A stretch of 64,000 nt of DNA, from contig NC_092795.1 of NCBI RefSeq assembly GCF_918797505.1, positions 1,364,001 through 1,428,000 of the forward strand, written 5' to 3'. This stretch comes from Bemisia tabaci. Lineage: Eukaryota > Arthropoda > Insecta > Hemiptera > Aleyrodidae. Made by a program: the position numbers and the translations under genes. A model generated the notes under the pieces. The model saw nothing but the letters and a program-made list of their open reading frames with translations, was not told the origin of the DNA and did no database searches. This document shows positions 50,501-58,392 of this stretch, piece by piece. Position 1 is the first letter of the stretch, and each line of letters begins with the position of its first letter.

Positions 50501-51138
50501 ATTACAAAACAATTCCAAAAATCTTTAAATCTTCACTCTGAAACTTGGCTGGAACACGTTCAGATCAGACTTGTCTAGCACCGAGCAGAGCCGCGATGCA
50601 ATTCTTTGTCGTGAACCCACCCGGGATCAGCTAAACACCGGTGTCAAGGCCTGGAACACAGCTCCGGAGGCGTGTCAGCCAAACACCGACGCGCACCCCC
50701 AAACACGGGTTTGACACGCAGCGAGAATCGACATAAAATCGAGGTTTGAGCCAACACCGGTGTCAGACGCTGATACGGCTCTGACACCGTCTTGACACGG
50801 GGAGATAAAATCGGCCCTTAGTTGGTTATTTCCTTTGCTCATGGAAATCACCTGCTCCTATCAGTAGAGTTGTTCCATTTTCCATTTCTTCTTTGTTTAT
50901 CAGTTTTAGTAATCAGCCTACATGAAAAGTAAGGAAATTCAGATATTTTGGAGTCACGGAATCAGAAAATGAAAAAATTATAGGACCCCTCTAACCCTCG
51001 TTTTTGTTTTTTTCGTGTTTTCAGGGGTCGCTTCAAGCTCTGGAGATAGCTCAAATTTCTCAGGACTGTAATTTAGACGTTTTTCTTGAATTCAGGAATC
51101 TATTGAGGTCAACCATTGATGTTCATCTACCACCATGA
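34660..51138 (+). CDS. FAAP100-like protein (Fanconi anaemia core complex subunit), divergent
   Basis: Ten exons: 34660-34821, 36248-36369, 37637-37904, 39074-39308, 39812-40051, 40919-41209, 44899-45486, 47287-47489, 51025-51138 give nine; exon counting treats 34660 as exon 1, and a further 31-base candidate (45659-45689) breaks the frame and is left out. The joined CDS is 2223 nt, 740 aa plus TGA, with all phases matching. The layout resembles FAAP100: an N-terminal propeller-like half with short strands (SCDRNGVICIDSEGNVYKIV; GVVMVSLSSGLVFW), a helical segment (EVSERFSMPKKRVLEDC... ELDSILKQIEEENDKLAA), then a beta-rich half (IRIENRCSFFEFLSKSWFIN) and a C-terminal SLQALEIAQISQDCNLDVFL. FAAP100 with FANCB and FANCL supports FANCD2-FANCI ubiquitination in crosslink repair. 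FANCB has a similar overall plan, so that is the alternative. Introns hold most of the MITEs of this half of the window. Confidence 0.6.
35733..35872. mobile_element. Short MITE with GCGTACGGATATTTT ends
   Basis: GCGTACGGATATTTTT (35747 on) and its inverted copy AAAATATCCGTACGC (35839 on) bound a short interior. Flanking CAGTGACCCC/GATGTCACAG also pairs loosely. In FAAP100-like intron 1. Confidence 0.5.
36920..37314. mobile_element. MITE with ~70-bp TIRs
   Basis: The left end GGGCCCAATTATCCGAATCT, CTGAAGTTTCCTTACA, GCATTTACTGCCATT is an inverted copy of the right end (AATGGCGGCAAATGC, TGTAAGGAAACTTCAG, GGATTCAGCGACCC). 395 bp, noncoding, in FAAP100-like intron 2. Confidence 0.75.
38495..38960. 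repeat. Dispersed repeat with GGTGTCTAC and GTACTGAAAAAGTGC motifs
   Basis: GGTGTCTACAAGTCCG opens a stretch rich in GGAAGTACTG/GAAAAAGTGC repeats. A second start at 38869 (AGGGTGTCTTCTTCGGGAAA... ATACGGAAATATGG) is alignable with 48968-49070 (AGGGTGTCTACTGTATGAAA... GTACGGAAGTATAG). Both lie in FAAP100-like introns. Type unknown. Confidence 0.45.
41465..41511. repeat. Long poly-A run
   Basis: An uninterrupted run of about 47 A. Either a retroposed tail inside the hAT-like MITE or replication slippage. Its exact length is unreliable in any assembly. Confidence 0.85.
41728..42032. mobile_element. Nested MITE with AGACGCGTTGTTRAAGT ends
   Basis: Left AGACGCGTTGTTAAAGT and right ACTTCAACAACGCGTCT pair. 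CTA borders both sides, a possible 3-bp duplication. An inner inverted pair (ATCTTCTCAGCAAAA against TTTTGCTGAGAAGAT) and repeated AGCGGATAACTCAG motifs fill the interior. It is inserted within the hAT-like element. Confidence 0.7.
44118..44467 (-). mobile_element. Probable tRNA-derived SINE with a palindromic body
   Basis: Read on the minus strand from 44460: a tRNA-like head (44460-44387) with an A-box-like TTGGCCTAGCGGCA and a B-box GGTTCCATCC, then a body that is a near-perfect palindrome (44160-44385, arms of about 85 bp starting TTACGATTGATTATTTTGTT), then a short link and poly-A (T run at 44134-44144). The direct repeat AAATGTA at 44118-44124 and 44461-44467 could be the target-site duplication. 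The head lacks a sound cloverleaf 3' half, so it is not a functional tRNA. Confidence 0.6.
45775..45825. repeat. Diverged single end of the ARMC7-intron foldback family
   Basis: TGGTGCTTGTGATACATTGG... GATGACAAGATGT resembles the right terminus of the foldback at 25339-25373 (GGCGCTCGTGATACTTTGCC... GGTGACGATGT). No second arm is near. Confidence 0.4.
45905..46373. mobile_element. MITE with CATTGAATCACRTAGAC ends
   Basis: The left end CATTGAATCACGTAGACTGT and the right end (reverse complement TCATTGAATCACATAGACCG) form a 26-bp TIR. About 470 bp, GC-rich inside, noncoding. In the FAAP100-like intron before the 47287 exon. Confidence 0.7.
46735..47196. mobile_element. TIR element with GTTTCGAAACTCAC ends and a perfect internal hairpin
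   Basis: CAGTTTCGAAACTCACC (left) and GTGAGTTTCGAACACTGG (right) are inverted copies, with GGCGC motifs inside each. A perfect 13-bp hairpin (CTCGAGTTAGGTT, loop GTGA) lies at 47011-47040. The same terminal motif starts a fragment at 18166. It ends only 90 bases before a FAAP100-like exon. Confidence 0.55.
47918..48901. mobile_element. Mariner-derived foldback (palindromic) element
   Basis: Arms of about 430 bp are inverted copies. The ends read AGGTTCATCCAAAAAGTAAG and AGGTTATCCAAAAAGTAAGG, mariner-like TIRs. The left arm encodes on the minus strand a mariner transposase C-terminus remnant (YDFHLFTELKNFPGGKRF, then KSFYAEGIKKLQY). The right arm carries its mirror copy on the plus strand (TEGIKKLQY, a stop, YQKCPNRGG). 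It therefore formed by head-to-head duplication of one transposon end. Confidence 0.8.
49564..49700. mobile_element. MITE family B, copy 2
   Basis: The ends pair (AGTAGGAACTACAATTTTTG against CAAAAATTGTAGCTCCTA). The middle TTTCCGTTTGCACATTAGTG matches the copy at 16384-16514. It directly precedes the PIF/Harbinger-like element. Confidence 0.65.
49734..50817. mobile_element. PIF/Harbinger-like MITE with internal tandem repeats
   Basis: Perfect ends GGGCCGATTTTATCTC are flanked on both sides by TTA (49731-49733 and 50818-50820), the 3-bp TWA duplication of PIF/Harbinger elements. Subterminal AACACCGGTGTCA palindromes recur at least three times, plausible transposase sites. The interior (50065-50520) has three tandem units of about 170-185 bp, each starting near CTCATTTTCCTTTAAA and containing GGCCGTAAAATTTCCTATCG. 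There is no transposase ORF. In the last FAAP100-like intron. Confidence 0.85.
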
Positions 51139-51301
51139 TTGAAGTATGCCAGCTAATTTTAAATAATTATTTTCTGTCGTTTCTCAATAATTTTCTACAA
51201 GAGAATTTCAAAAATTTCCTTGCAGTGATCAAAGGTTTACTTAGGAGGTTTGATCAAGCTAAACTCCATCAACAGCTTTAAAAACCCCTGTGCAATGAAT
51301 G

Positions 51302-51805
51302 AAGTTTAGCAATGTTGCATTTTTTGCAGGTAAATAATTCTGATTGTTTTTAAGTTGTGTCGATTTATTCTTAGCAACAAGTAACGTTTAATTCATGGTT
51401 ATTTCATTTTTTTGGTTAGTAGAATGTAGCCAAGTACTAGAAATAATGCAACATTTTTTTGGAAAATTTAAATTTTATTGATAAAATTTGAAGCTTTTTG
51501 AAGCTTTTTGAAGCAAGCACTTCAAAGTAAGGTTTTGATTATCGAGAGTGTTTTGATCTGTGAATTGTCATCAATTGTTACCACTGTCTAAAATTAAGTT
51601 ATGACCATTGTAATTAATACTTTGTGACCCTAACGATGAAGCGCTTGCTTCGAAAAGCTTTGGTCAAATTTTATCAATAAAATGTAAGTTTTTCAAAAAA
51701 ATGTAATATCATTTCTAGCACTTGGCTACATTCCACATTCCATAAAAATTTGAAGTGCTACTACCTTTTGGACATTGTGCAAAAATGCAATGTTCGCTAA
51801 ACTTA
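51302..51805. mobile_element. Foldback/TIR element downstream of the FAAP100-like gene
   Basis: The outer ends AAGTTTAGCAATGTTGCATT and AATGCAATGTTCGCTAAACTT pair. The inner blocks AATGTAGCCAAGTACTAGAA and TTTTATTGATAAAATTTGA also occur inverted on the right arm. About 504 bp. It may lie in the 3' UTR or just beyond it. Confidence 0.7.
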
Positions 51806-52729
51806 AAGGTGATTTCAACAAGAAATGAATTCGATTGAGATGTTTATTTACCCAACACTTATCCCTCTACCTTGCCAGTTTGATGGCTCGCCAGTAATGG
51901 GCACATTTGATACTAAGATGAAATGAACAACTTTGACAGTAAAAAAAATGAAAAATATTTATTCTGGCAATGTACTTAATGTGCTGGTTCAGGACCCTGA
52001 GCTGACTAGAACTGAGAGTCTAAATGGATGCCGGGAAAACTAAAGCTAGAACATTCCACAATTGTGTCCGCGTAAAATTACATTAGATTACTGCTTCCTG
52101 TCAGATATCACTTGAGATCTCTTGTGAACTTAAGGGGCTTCATATTCTGAATCTAAATCTAAGTTCAAGTCAATAATTTCTGGGCTGACAACTGAGGGGG
52201 TACATATTTCATTTCCATCAAACATATTTTATTCCATTGGAACTATGTATAGGAAATTTTGATTTGGCCTCGGAACTTTCTTGAAATGATGTGAGGAGGG
52301 TGGTATTTAAGTGGTTGTAGGAGAATGATGTAAACTCAAGCCGCGTCTAACTGCGGGACAAGCTGCGACTAACAGACAGGTCCATACCGCGTCTGAAACG
52401 GAGGACCTAGCTGCGCTTTAAATGGGGACTTCCTCGTTTTGAAGCAAGAGCTTACTGAACTTAAGAATTTGAATACCCAGAGGCCTTGCTGGGCCCTTTT
52501 TATAGCTGATTGCCAGCCTCCCACCAAGTTGGTATTGGCAAGTTTGGAGACGGGAGACTGGGCGATTGAGCTGTTTCCCATGGCTGTCAGCGGAAACTGC
52601 CTCGCAATTACTTAAGAGCGCCAAGCGGGGCGGCTCGGCTCATCACCACTTGAGATGATGGATGGACCCGGGTCGCGCTGCTACACCTTGCCCACTCGAT
52701 GAAATTGCAAAGCAATTTGCGAAAATTGA
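51806..52729. other. Intergenic stretch, no gene seen
   Basis: AT-rich to 52320, then a GC-richer patch with repeated GCGTCTAACTGCGGGAC/GCTGCGACTAAC-like motifs (52340-52420), which looks repetitive. No coding signal. Confidence 0.4.
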
Positions 52730-53490
52730 CCTGGTTATAGGTATAGGGCGCTCGAGGAGCTGCCACTATTAAACTCTAATTGAACATGAGCTTGGGTGCT
52801 AAGCAGCTGCCTCAGCTCTAAAATGTTAAAAGAAAATTTAATCTGTTTTTGGCTCAAATCATTATTGTGAGCGCTAACAAGCTGCTGCAGTTGTAACCAT
52901 AATGACATACTTGAAAATGAAATATGTGTATAATGTGACTGCAAAATTTGGTCAGCAGTACTTAGTCGCTAAAATATTAAAAATACACCAGATAAACAAA
53001 CTAAAGAATGCTCTGACAAGCCGCCACTTATATAGAATAAAAATATTAGTGAAAATCAGTGATTGTTTTAATGTATGCCAAATTAAGCTGATAAATAAGA
53101 AGGGCATTACTGAGCTGCCGAGAAAAACTAATACAAATACATAACATAATTACTCCAAAGAGGGCGTTAAAAGCTGCCGTGTCAATAGAATAAAGATATT
53201 AGTAAAAAACAGTTATTGTTTCAGTTTATGCCAATTTAAGCTGATAAATACGGAGGGAATTACTGAGCTGCCAAGAAAAACTAATAAAAATACATAAGAT
53301 AATTACACTAAAGAGGGCGCTGAAAAGCTGCCGTAATTATACAATAAAATATTAGTAAAACTCAATTTTGGCTTTAATAATTGCAAATTTAAGCATAGAT
53401 AAAGAGGACTTTATTGAACTGCCGAGAAAAACTAATAAAAATGCTTTTGATAATTACACTAAAGAGGACACTGAGAAGCTGCAGTGGTAA
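52730..53490. repeat. Satellite-like tandem array, ~150-bp unit, about five copies
   Basis: The landmark AGAGGGCG...AAGCTGCCG recurs at about 53008, 53161, 53314 and 53465 (spacing 151-153), with a more diverged copy near 52868 and a start near 52790. Each unit holds TAATAAAAATACATAA, ATATTAGTAAAA, AATTTAAGCTGATAAATA and ATTACTGAGCTGCC. The two GCTGCC motifs per unit suggest an older half-unit of about 75 bp. Confidence 0.8.
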
Positions 53491-55929
53491 TTTTTTTTTT
53501 TTTTTTTTACACGTCAAATATCCCAAGAGGGATAATCCGACGCTTTGTCGTCCCTAGAGCCTAAACTCCCCTTCGTCCCTTATCAAGCCAGCCCCAGGTA
53601 ACCATTGTTTGAGACCATCAAACTGTCAATACTGGTTGAAAATGAATATTCAAGAATTATTCTCACTATTGCAGAGAATATGCATTATAGTGCTTTGAAA
53701 AAACCCACCAGATCTGGTTCAAGAATATTAGTCGATCATCTCTCAATCACATCGAATTTGTGCGGTTTGAGAGCATCTGCCAGGGTTTTGATCTCAGAGT
53801 CGAGTTCCCTCAACTCAATCAACAACCTGGCCAGATCTCTCGTACGGTTTGTGACCTGTCGCAGCCGTTGAAAGGCTAGATGACTGCCAACAATTTATGA
53901 TCCAAAGAGACAGATTTGTCTATCATTTTTGGCCACCAATGCTACTACATCATTCTGGAAAATGGGCCATACTTTTTGTCGTAGTATGTAACTTACACCA
54001 CTTCCCTTCAGTTGTAGTTGATAGCTAGAAGCATATTTATCATTTTTTAAAACTCTAATTTTTCTTTTGGATCCTTTGAGGGAAGGATTCAGAATTAATG
54101 GTTCAACTGTGCAATACTTCTGGTGCCTATACTACGTTTTACTTAAATACATATTACCGCATCCTGACCATGGTACATTAGTGTCAATGGAAACTGACTT
54201 CAGTTTGGAATTTGCGGCAAGTCTATTGGGCGGAAGTAATTCAAAATTATGTTCTGCTTGCTTTTTATTGTACAGAAAATTTCCTTTAACTCTCAGTTTT
54301 GTAGAAATGTCCAGTTTTTTCTTCGATACTTTGGCCTTTTTGTACTCCCCAATCAATGACAGGTTTTCAAGAAGGTATTCAATATCCTTTTTTCTCGGGG
54401 AGGTCAATCTCTCTCTTTCAAGACTTGGTTTTTGCGCTTGGAAGCGCTGAGAACACCCCTTGAGATAGCTCGGTCGGGCTGGCCCAGTGTGATAGCACTC
54501 CGGGCGATCTAGACATTGAAGTCCACAGTTGCTTTTTGCGCTTGAAGACGCCGCAGAGACCCCAAGAGACGGCTCCTCGGGCTGGCCCAGTGCGGAAGCG
54601 CTCCAGGCGATGTGGGCATGGAAGACCCGCAAGTCGTTGGAGCCGCGGAGAGCTCGGCTAGAGTTGGACCAGCGCCGATGGAGTAGAAGTGTAGGTACAT
54701 GGAGGTACTTACCGTGGGTAACTTCTTAGGCGGTTGAGCTGCGCGACCGCTCGCTTTTTATAGCCGCGACGCGACGCGTGCCCGCGTGATGAGTGCGTGG
54801 GACGCGGGACCGGTTGCGTAAGCAGCACACAGCGAACGGTCCGGCGGTACGCGCGATTCTGGCATCCAAGCCGATTGCCAAGTTCCTGAAAAAATTGAGT
54901 TAGAAAAAATTCCCAAAAAAATTCTACAGCCTGAAAATTTGCAGACAGAGGAGACTGGTATAAACATACCGCCCGCGATGAAACCGCAAAGGGGTTTCAT
55001 AAGTAAAGGAGGAGACAAAGGTAAAGAGAGAAGAAAAGAACAGAAATTGACTAGGCCAGCTATCAAAATCTATGAATACAGCTCATCTCAAAATCACAAT
55101 ACAAGAAAAAATACAAGACAATGGAGCTCAGCGTCGCTAGTCCCTCCTGGAGTACCGAGATCCGGAGCGTGGCTGATCCTCCGTGTGGCTCCTTTGCCGG
55201 GGCTCTGGACGTCGCCCGCCGTCCTGCTTACTGCGCCGGCTGTCCTCTCCCTGCTGATCTTCTTGGTGTTGCCTCGCCCTAGCGCGCCACCGACACGCCG
55301 CTAGTTCCAACTTGCGCCCCATCCAGGGCGGCAGCGCTTTGGATGGCGCCTTTCCGAGCTACTCCTCCACAAGACTCTCCACCATCCAAGCTGGGGTCTG
55401 GAGCTTGGCGTCGGCCATCTTGATGACCATTGGCCGCCTAGGGGAACCTCGCAAGGACCGGGGACACAGCGTCGAGGACGGAGAGGCGATGGGGAGAGGA
55501 TCACGACAGAGGGAGACACAAGATTGATGGGGGATCCGTAAACGGGGGGAGTTACGGCGGATCTGGGTTCAGCTTCTTGACGAGTAGCAGGTGGGGTAGG
55601 CGAGAGGGACGGCAGGAAAAAAGACGACGAGGGTGGCGACCTGCGATTGGCTCGGGGGTCCACAAGAGGAGATCCTCTATATCCAGCGTTACTGGCGTGG
55701 GCTCATGGAGGGCCGGTCCCGCCGGTCCAGGTCCGTCGACCGCCGACTCATCTGCCGCTGCGGCTGAGGCAGCTGCCCGGGGCCGTGGATTCATTGGGAT
55801 CCGGGAGATCCTCCCTAGTAGCCAAAATACCATATAAAATACAAATGAAGATTCAAAAAAAATTCGTATCCAAATACGTATTAAATACATATTAAATACT
55901 GGAAAATACGTATTAAATACGGTATCCAA
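53491..55929 (-). pseudogene. Decayed retroelement, GC-rich (minus strand)
   Basis: On the minus strand a long, stop-broken coding-like stretch ends in a poly-A tail (T run 53491-53509) after TGGGATATTTGACGTG. Legible pieces are TNRTRDLARLLIELRELDSE followed by IKTLADALKPHKFD (about 53870-53745), which resembles a retroelement gag/ORF1 helical region; an Arg/Gln-rich piece WRARARQHQEDQQGEDSRRS (about 55290-55230); and MADAKLQTPAWMVESLVEE just upstream of a stop (55420-55360). A 106-bp tandem duplication lies at 54430-54635. GC content is far above the surroundings. The clade is not recognisable to me. Confidence 0.4.
54430..54635. repeat. Tandem duplication, ~106-bp unit
   Basis: TTTTTGCGCTTGGAAGCGCTGAGA... 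TCGGGCTGGCCCAGTG is followed by a diverged copy starting TTTTTGCGCTTGAAGACGCC... TCGGGCTGGCCCAGTG. It lies inside the decayed retroelement. Confidence 0.7.
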
Positions 55930-56040
55930 ATACTGTATAAACTTGCTCTTTTTGCCGTATATTATTCTGTATCAAATACGTATCTAGATACGAATTAAAT
56001 ACGTATCTAGATACGAATTAAATATGTATCCAGAAACGAA
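55858..56040. repeat. ATACGTATTAAATAC short-period repeat array
   Basis: Repeated palindromic ATACGTAT words joined by TAAATAC or CTAGATACGAATTAA. A 24-base unit (AATACGTATCTAGATACGAA + TTAA) occurs twice exactly and again with changes. It abuts the decayed retroelement. Confidence 0.8.
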
Positions 56041-56061
56041 TTGAATACCTGCTAAAAATTT

Positions 56062-56190
56062 TCCATGGAATTCCGTGGTGTTTTCCATGGAAAATTTCTC
56101 CACGTAAAATTTTTCCATGGAAAATTTCTCCACGGAAAATTTTACCATGGAACATTTCACCACAGAAAATTTGTACCGTGGAAACCTTCC
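56062..56190. repeat. CCATGGAAAATTT short-period repeat array
   Basis: About six units of 20-24 bases alternate TTTCCATGGAAAATTT and CTCCACGGAAAATTT. CCATGG is palindromic, so each unit can form a small hairpin. The open frame through it (FHGKFLHGKF) is a by-product of the repeat. Confidence 0.8.
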
Positions 56191-57152
56191 TTAGCACTCA
56201 TTGTGCCTCATGCAGGTTTCCACCATCAATTTACTATGGTGTTGTTTCTATAAGTCATCATAAAACTGTTCTACTCAAATTTGCTGGTTTTCTTAATATT
56301 TAATTAAAAAATTTACAAGTTTACCTTGTAATCAAAATGAATGAAAATGATACACTCACCAACTTGAAGATACATGGTACCAACTATACTTGACAGAGAT
56401 GTAATAATTCTTTTAACAGTTTATACAACTGAGAAACTACCGCACTGTACCTTTACTTCACATACTGCACGTGCAATGTTTAAATGTAGATTTATTACAA
56501 ACTGTCAACGCTGTATGTTGTTTAATTTTCTGTTAAAGAAATAGAGTAGGAAAACAAATTAGCCATTGGCTGATGAAAGTTCTGAGCACTTAAATTGTGG
56601 ACGAATATAATGACAACATAAAATAAAAACCCAGGGCACAAAGTTGGAAATTTTTAGCAACAAATTTGCTGATAGTTTTCTGACAGATGAAAGAAAAACA
56701 AAACAAAAAAAACGAATGAAATAAAAAGAAAGAAAATGCATAAGTACCACAAAGAAATTCTATTTCAAGGAACAATGATGTAGGAACATATAAATCTTAC
56801 ACTCAGTTCATAAACAACAAATATAGGCAACTTAAAGGCACAAGTGACGGCTGATTCTTGTTTATAAAACAGTAAACGGAAAAAGAAAGGAAAAAAAATA
56901 AAATAAATGAACAACCAAGTTTGCAACCTTTGAAGGAAAGAACCATACAAAGTTAGCCAGTACCACCTTAATGTACCTTTCAGAGAAAAGTAGTGTTAGA
57001 ATCTCTTTAACAAAACACTGGATTTTCCAATATGACTAACTACTAAGAGTTCAAAAAGGGAAGAAGAAAATGAGCTTCTAAACAATTAACAATAGCACAT
57101 AACTAAATGACTTGAACAGTCTTAGGCTTCAATTGACTATGATACTTACAAT

Positions 57153-57380
57153 TAGTCTTATTAAGTACAAGAAGAGAAAAAATTAAAAGGAATGAAGCTT
57201 GTACGTGAGCTGCCATGAGATAACTCAATAATACTGAAAAAAAAGGAGGCTAGGTAGTGGACCACTTCTTAACACCTTTCATTTTTAGAAAGTTTTAACT
57301 TTTATAGAGAGAGCCAAGTACAATTTAGGAACATTAAAATACACCACTAAGGAATAGCTATTCAGCAACTTAAAAAAGTG
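57153..57380 (+). repeat. Duplicated segment, copy 1
   Basis: About 228 bp starting GTCTTATTAAGTACAAGAAG and containing GCTTGTACGTGAGCTGCCATGAG. It matches 58141-58370 at roughly 80 percent by eye. A shorter flanking piece (TGACTTGAACAGTCTTAG) is also repeated at 57111 and 57403. Confidence 0.7.
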
Positions 57381-57445
57381 AAAAAGAAAATGACTAAATG
57401 ACTTGAACAGTCTTAGACTTTGATAGTCTTTGATACTTACAATGA

Positions 57446-57877
57446 GTCAGTTGCTCTAGTCACAGGATTATGTTTTAATGCTTGATTCTTGTAGGTTAGC
57501 TCAAAATAATGAGATCCGTCCAAACGACAACTTTCAACGTTTTATATTAATTGAGATAACGCGCTTCGAAAAACTTAGTTTTTGACGTCATCCACCGCAG
57601 TAGTGACACCCTTGGTTCCTTCCACCTTCCTCTTATCTAAGATTCACCTGGAATAGCCAGTGCAAACGTGTGGCTCACTGATTGATGAAGACAAGGTGGA
57701 ATGAAGCCAAGGGTATCACTACCGCATTGGATGATGTCAAAACCCAAATTTTCAAAGGGCAATATCTTGGTTAATATTGACTGTAGAAAGTTGCTATTTT
57801 GACAGATATATTGTTATTTTTACATAATATACAAGAATCAAGCATCAAAAAACGATTCTGTGACTGGTGCAACTGAC
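57446..57877. mobile_element. Foldback element with GTCAGTTGC ends
   Basis: The arms of about 200 bp pair imperfectly. The outer GTCAGTTGCTCTAGTCACAG pairs with CTGTGACTGGTGCAACTGAC. Further in, TGCTTGATTCTTGTA pairs with TACAAGAATCAAGCA, and GACGTCATCCACCGCAGTAG with CTACCGCATTGGATGATGTC. It abuts the MITE at 57880. Confidence 0.75.
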
Positions 57878-57879
57878 CT

Positions 57880-58138
57880 ATTGGACCGCGTCAAACAGAA
57901 AGGAACCAAGCCACATCAGCTATTGCCAAATTTAACTGGTCAATTAAATTTATTACATAAAAACGGTTGTGCGGATTTGTTTGGAAATTTCAGTGAATTT
58001 GCTGCATGGTACGAGACAAATCCCTTAAAATTTTCAACAAAATCGGCACAAAAGCTCTCATGTAAAAAATTAAATTGTTCAGTTTAATTTGGCAAAAGCT
58101 GATGTGGCTTGGTTCCTTTCTGTTTAACGCAGTCCAAT
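57880..58138. mobile_element. MITE with ATTGGACYGCGTYAAACAG ends
   Basis: TIRs of about 60 bp. ATTGGACCGCGTCAAACAGA... AACCAAGCCACATCAGC on the left is inverted at the right as GCTGATGTGGCTTGGTT... GCAGTCCAAT. 259 bp, noncoding. It sits directly between the foldback at 57446 and duplicated segment 2. Confidence 0.85.
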
Positions 58139-58140
58139 TG

Positions 58141-58370
58141 GTCTCATTAAGTATAAGAAGAGAAAACATGAAAAGGAATGCTGCTTGTACGTGAGCTGCT
58201 ATGAGATAGCTCAATAATACGGGAAAAAAGAAAGGCTGGTTCGTTAGTGAACAACTTTTGAACACCTTTCATTTTTAAAAAGTTTTAACTTTTCAGGAGA
58301 AAACGAAAAAAAAAAAATTCGTAACATTTAAATACACGACTCAGAAATAACTATTCAGTAACTTGAAGTA
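58141..58370 (+). repeat. Duplicated segment, copy 2
   Basis: Starts GTCTCATTAAGTATAAGAAG and parallels 57153-57380 through GCTTGTACGTGAGCTGC, ACACCTTTCATTTTTA and AGTTTTAACTTTT. It ends just before the DUF4806-like stop codon. Confidence 0.7.
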
Positions 58371-58392
58371 ACTACTGAGAAATCATGACCAT

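Noticed and set aside
52730..53490. CRISPR-like array
   Set aside because: Units are contiguous satellite repeats without unique spacers, and the genome is eukaryotic.
56065..56253. Peptide repeat FHGKFLHGKF as a possible repetitive protein
   Set aside because: It is produced by the CCATGGAAAATTT DNA repeat; no gene structure surrounds it.
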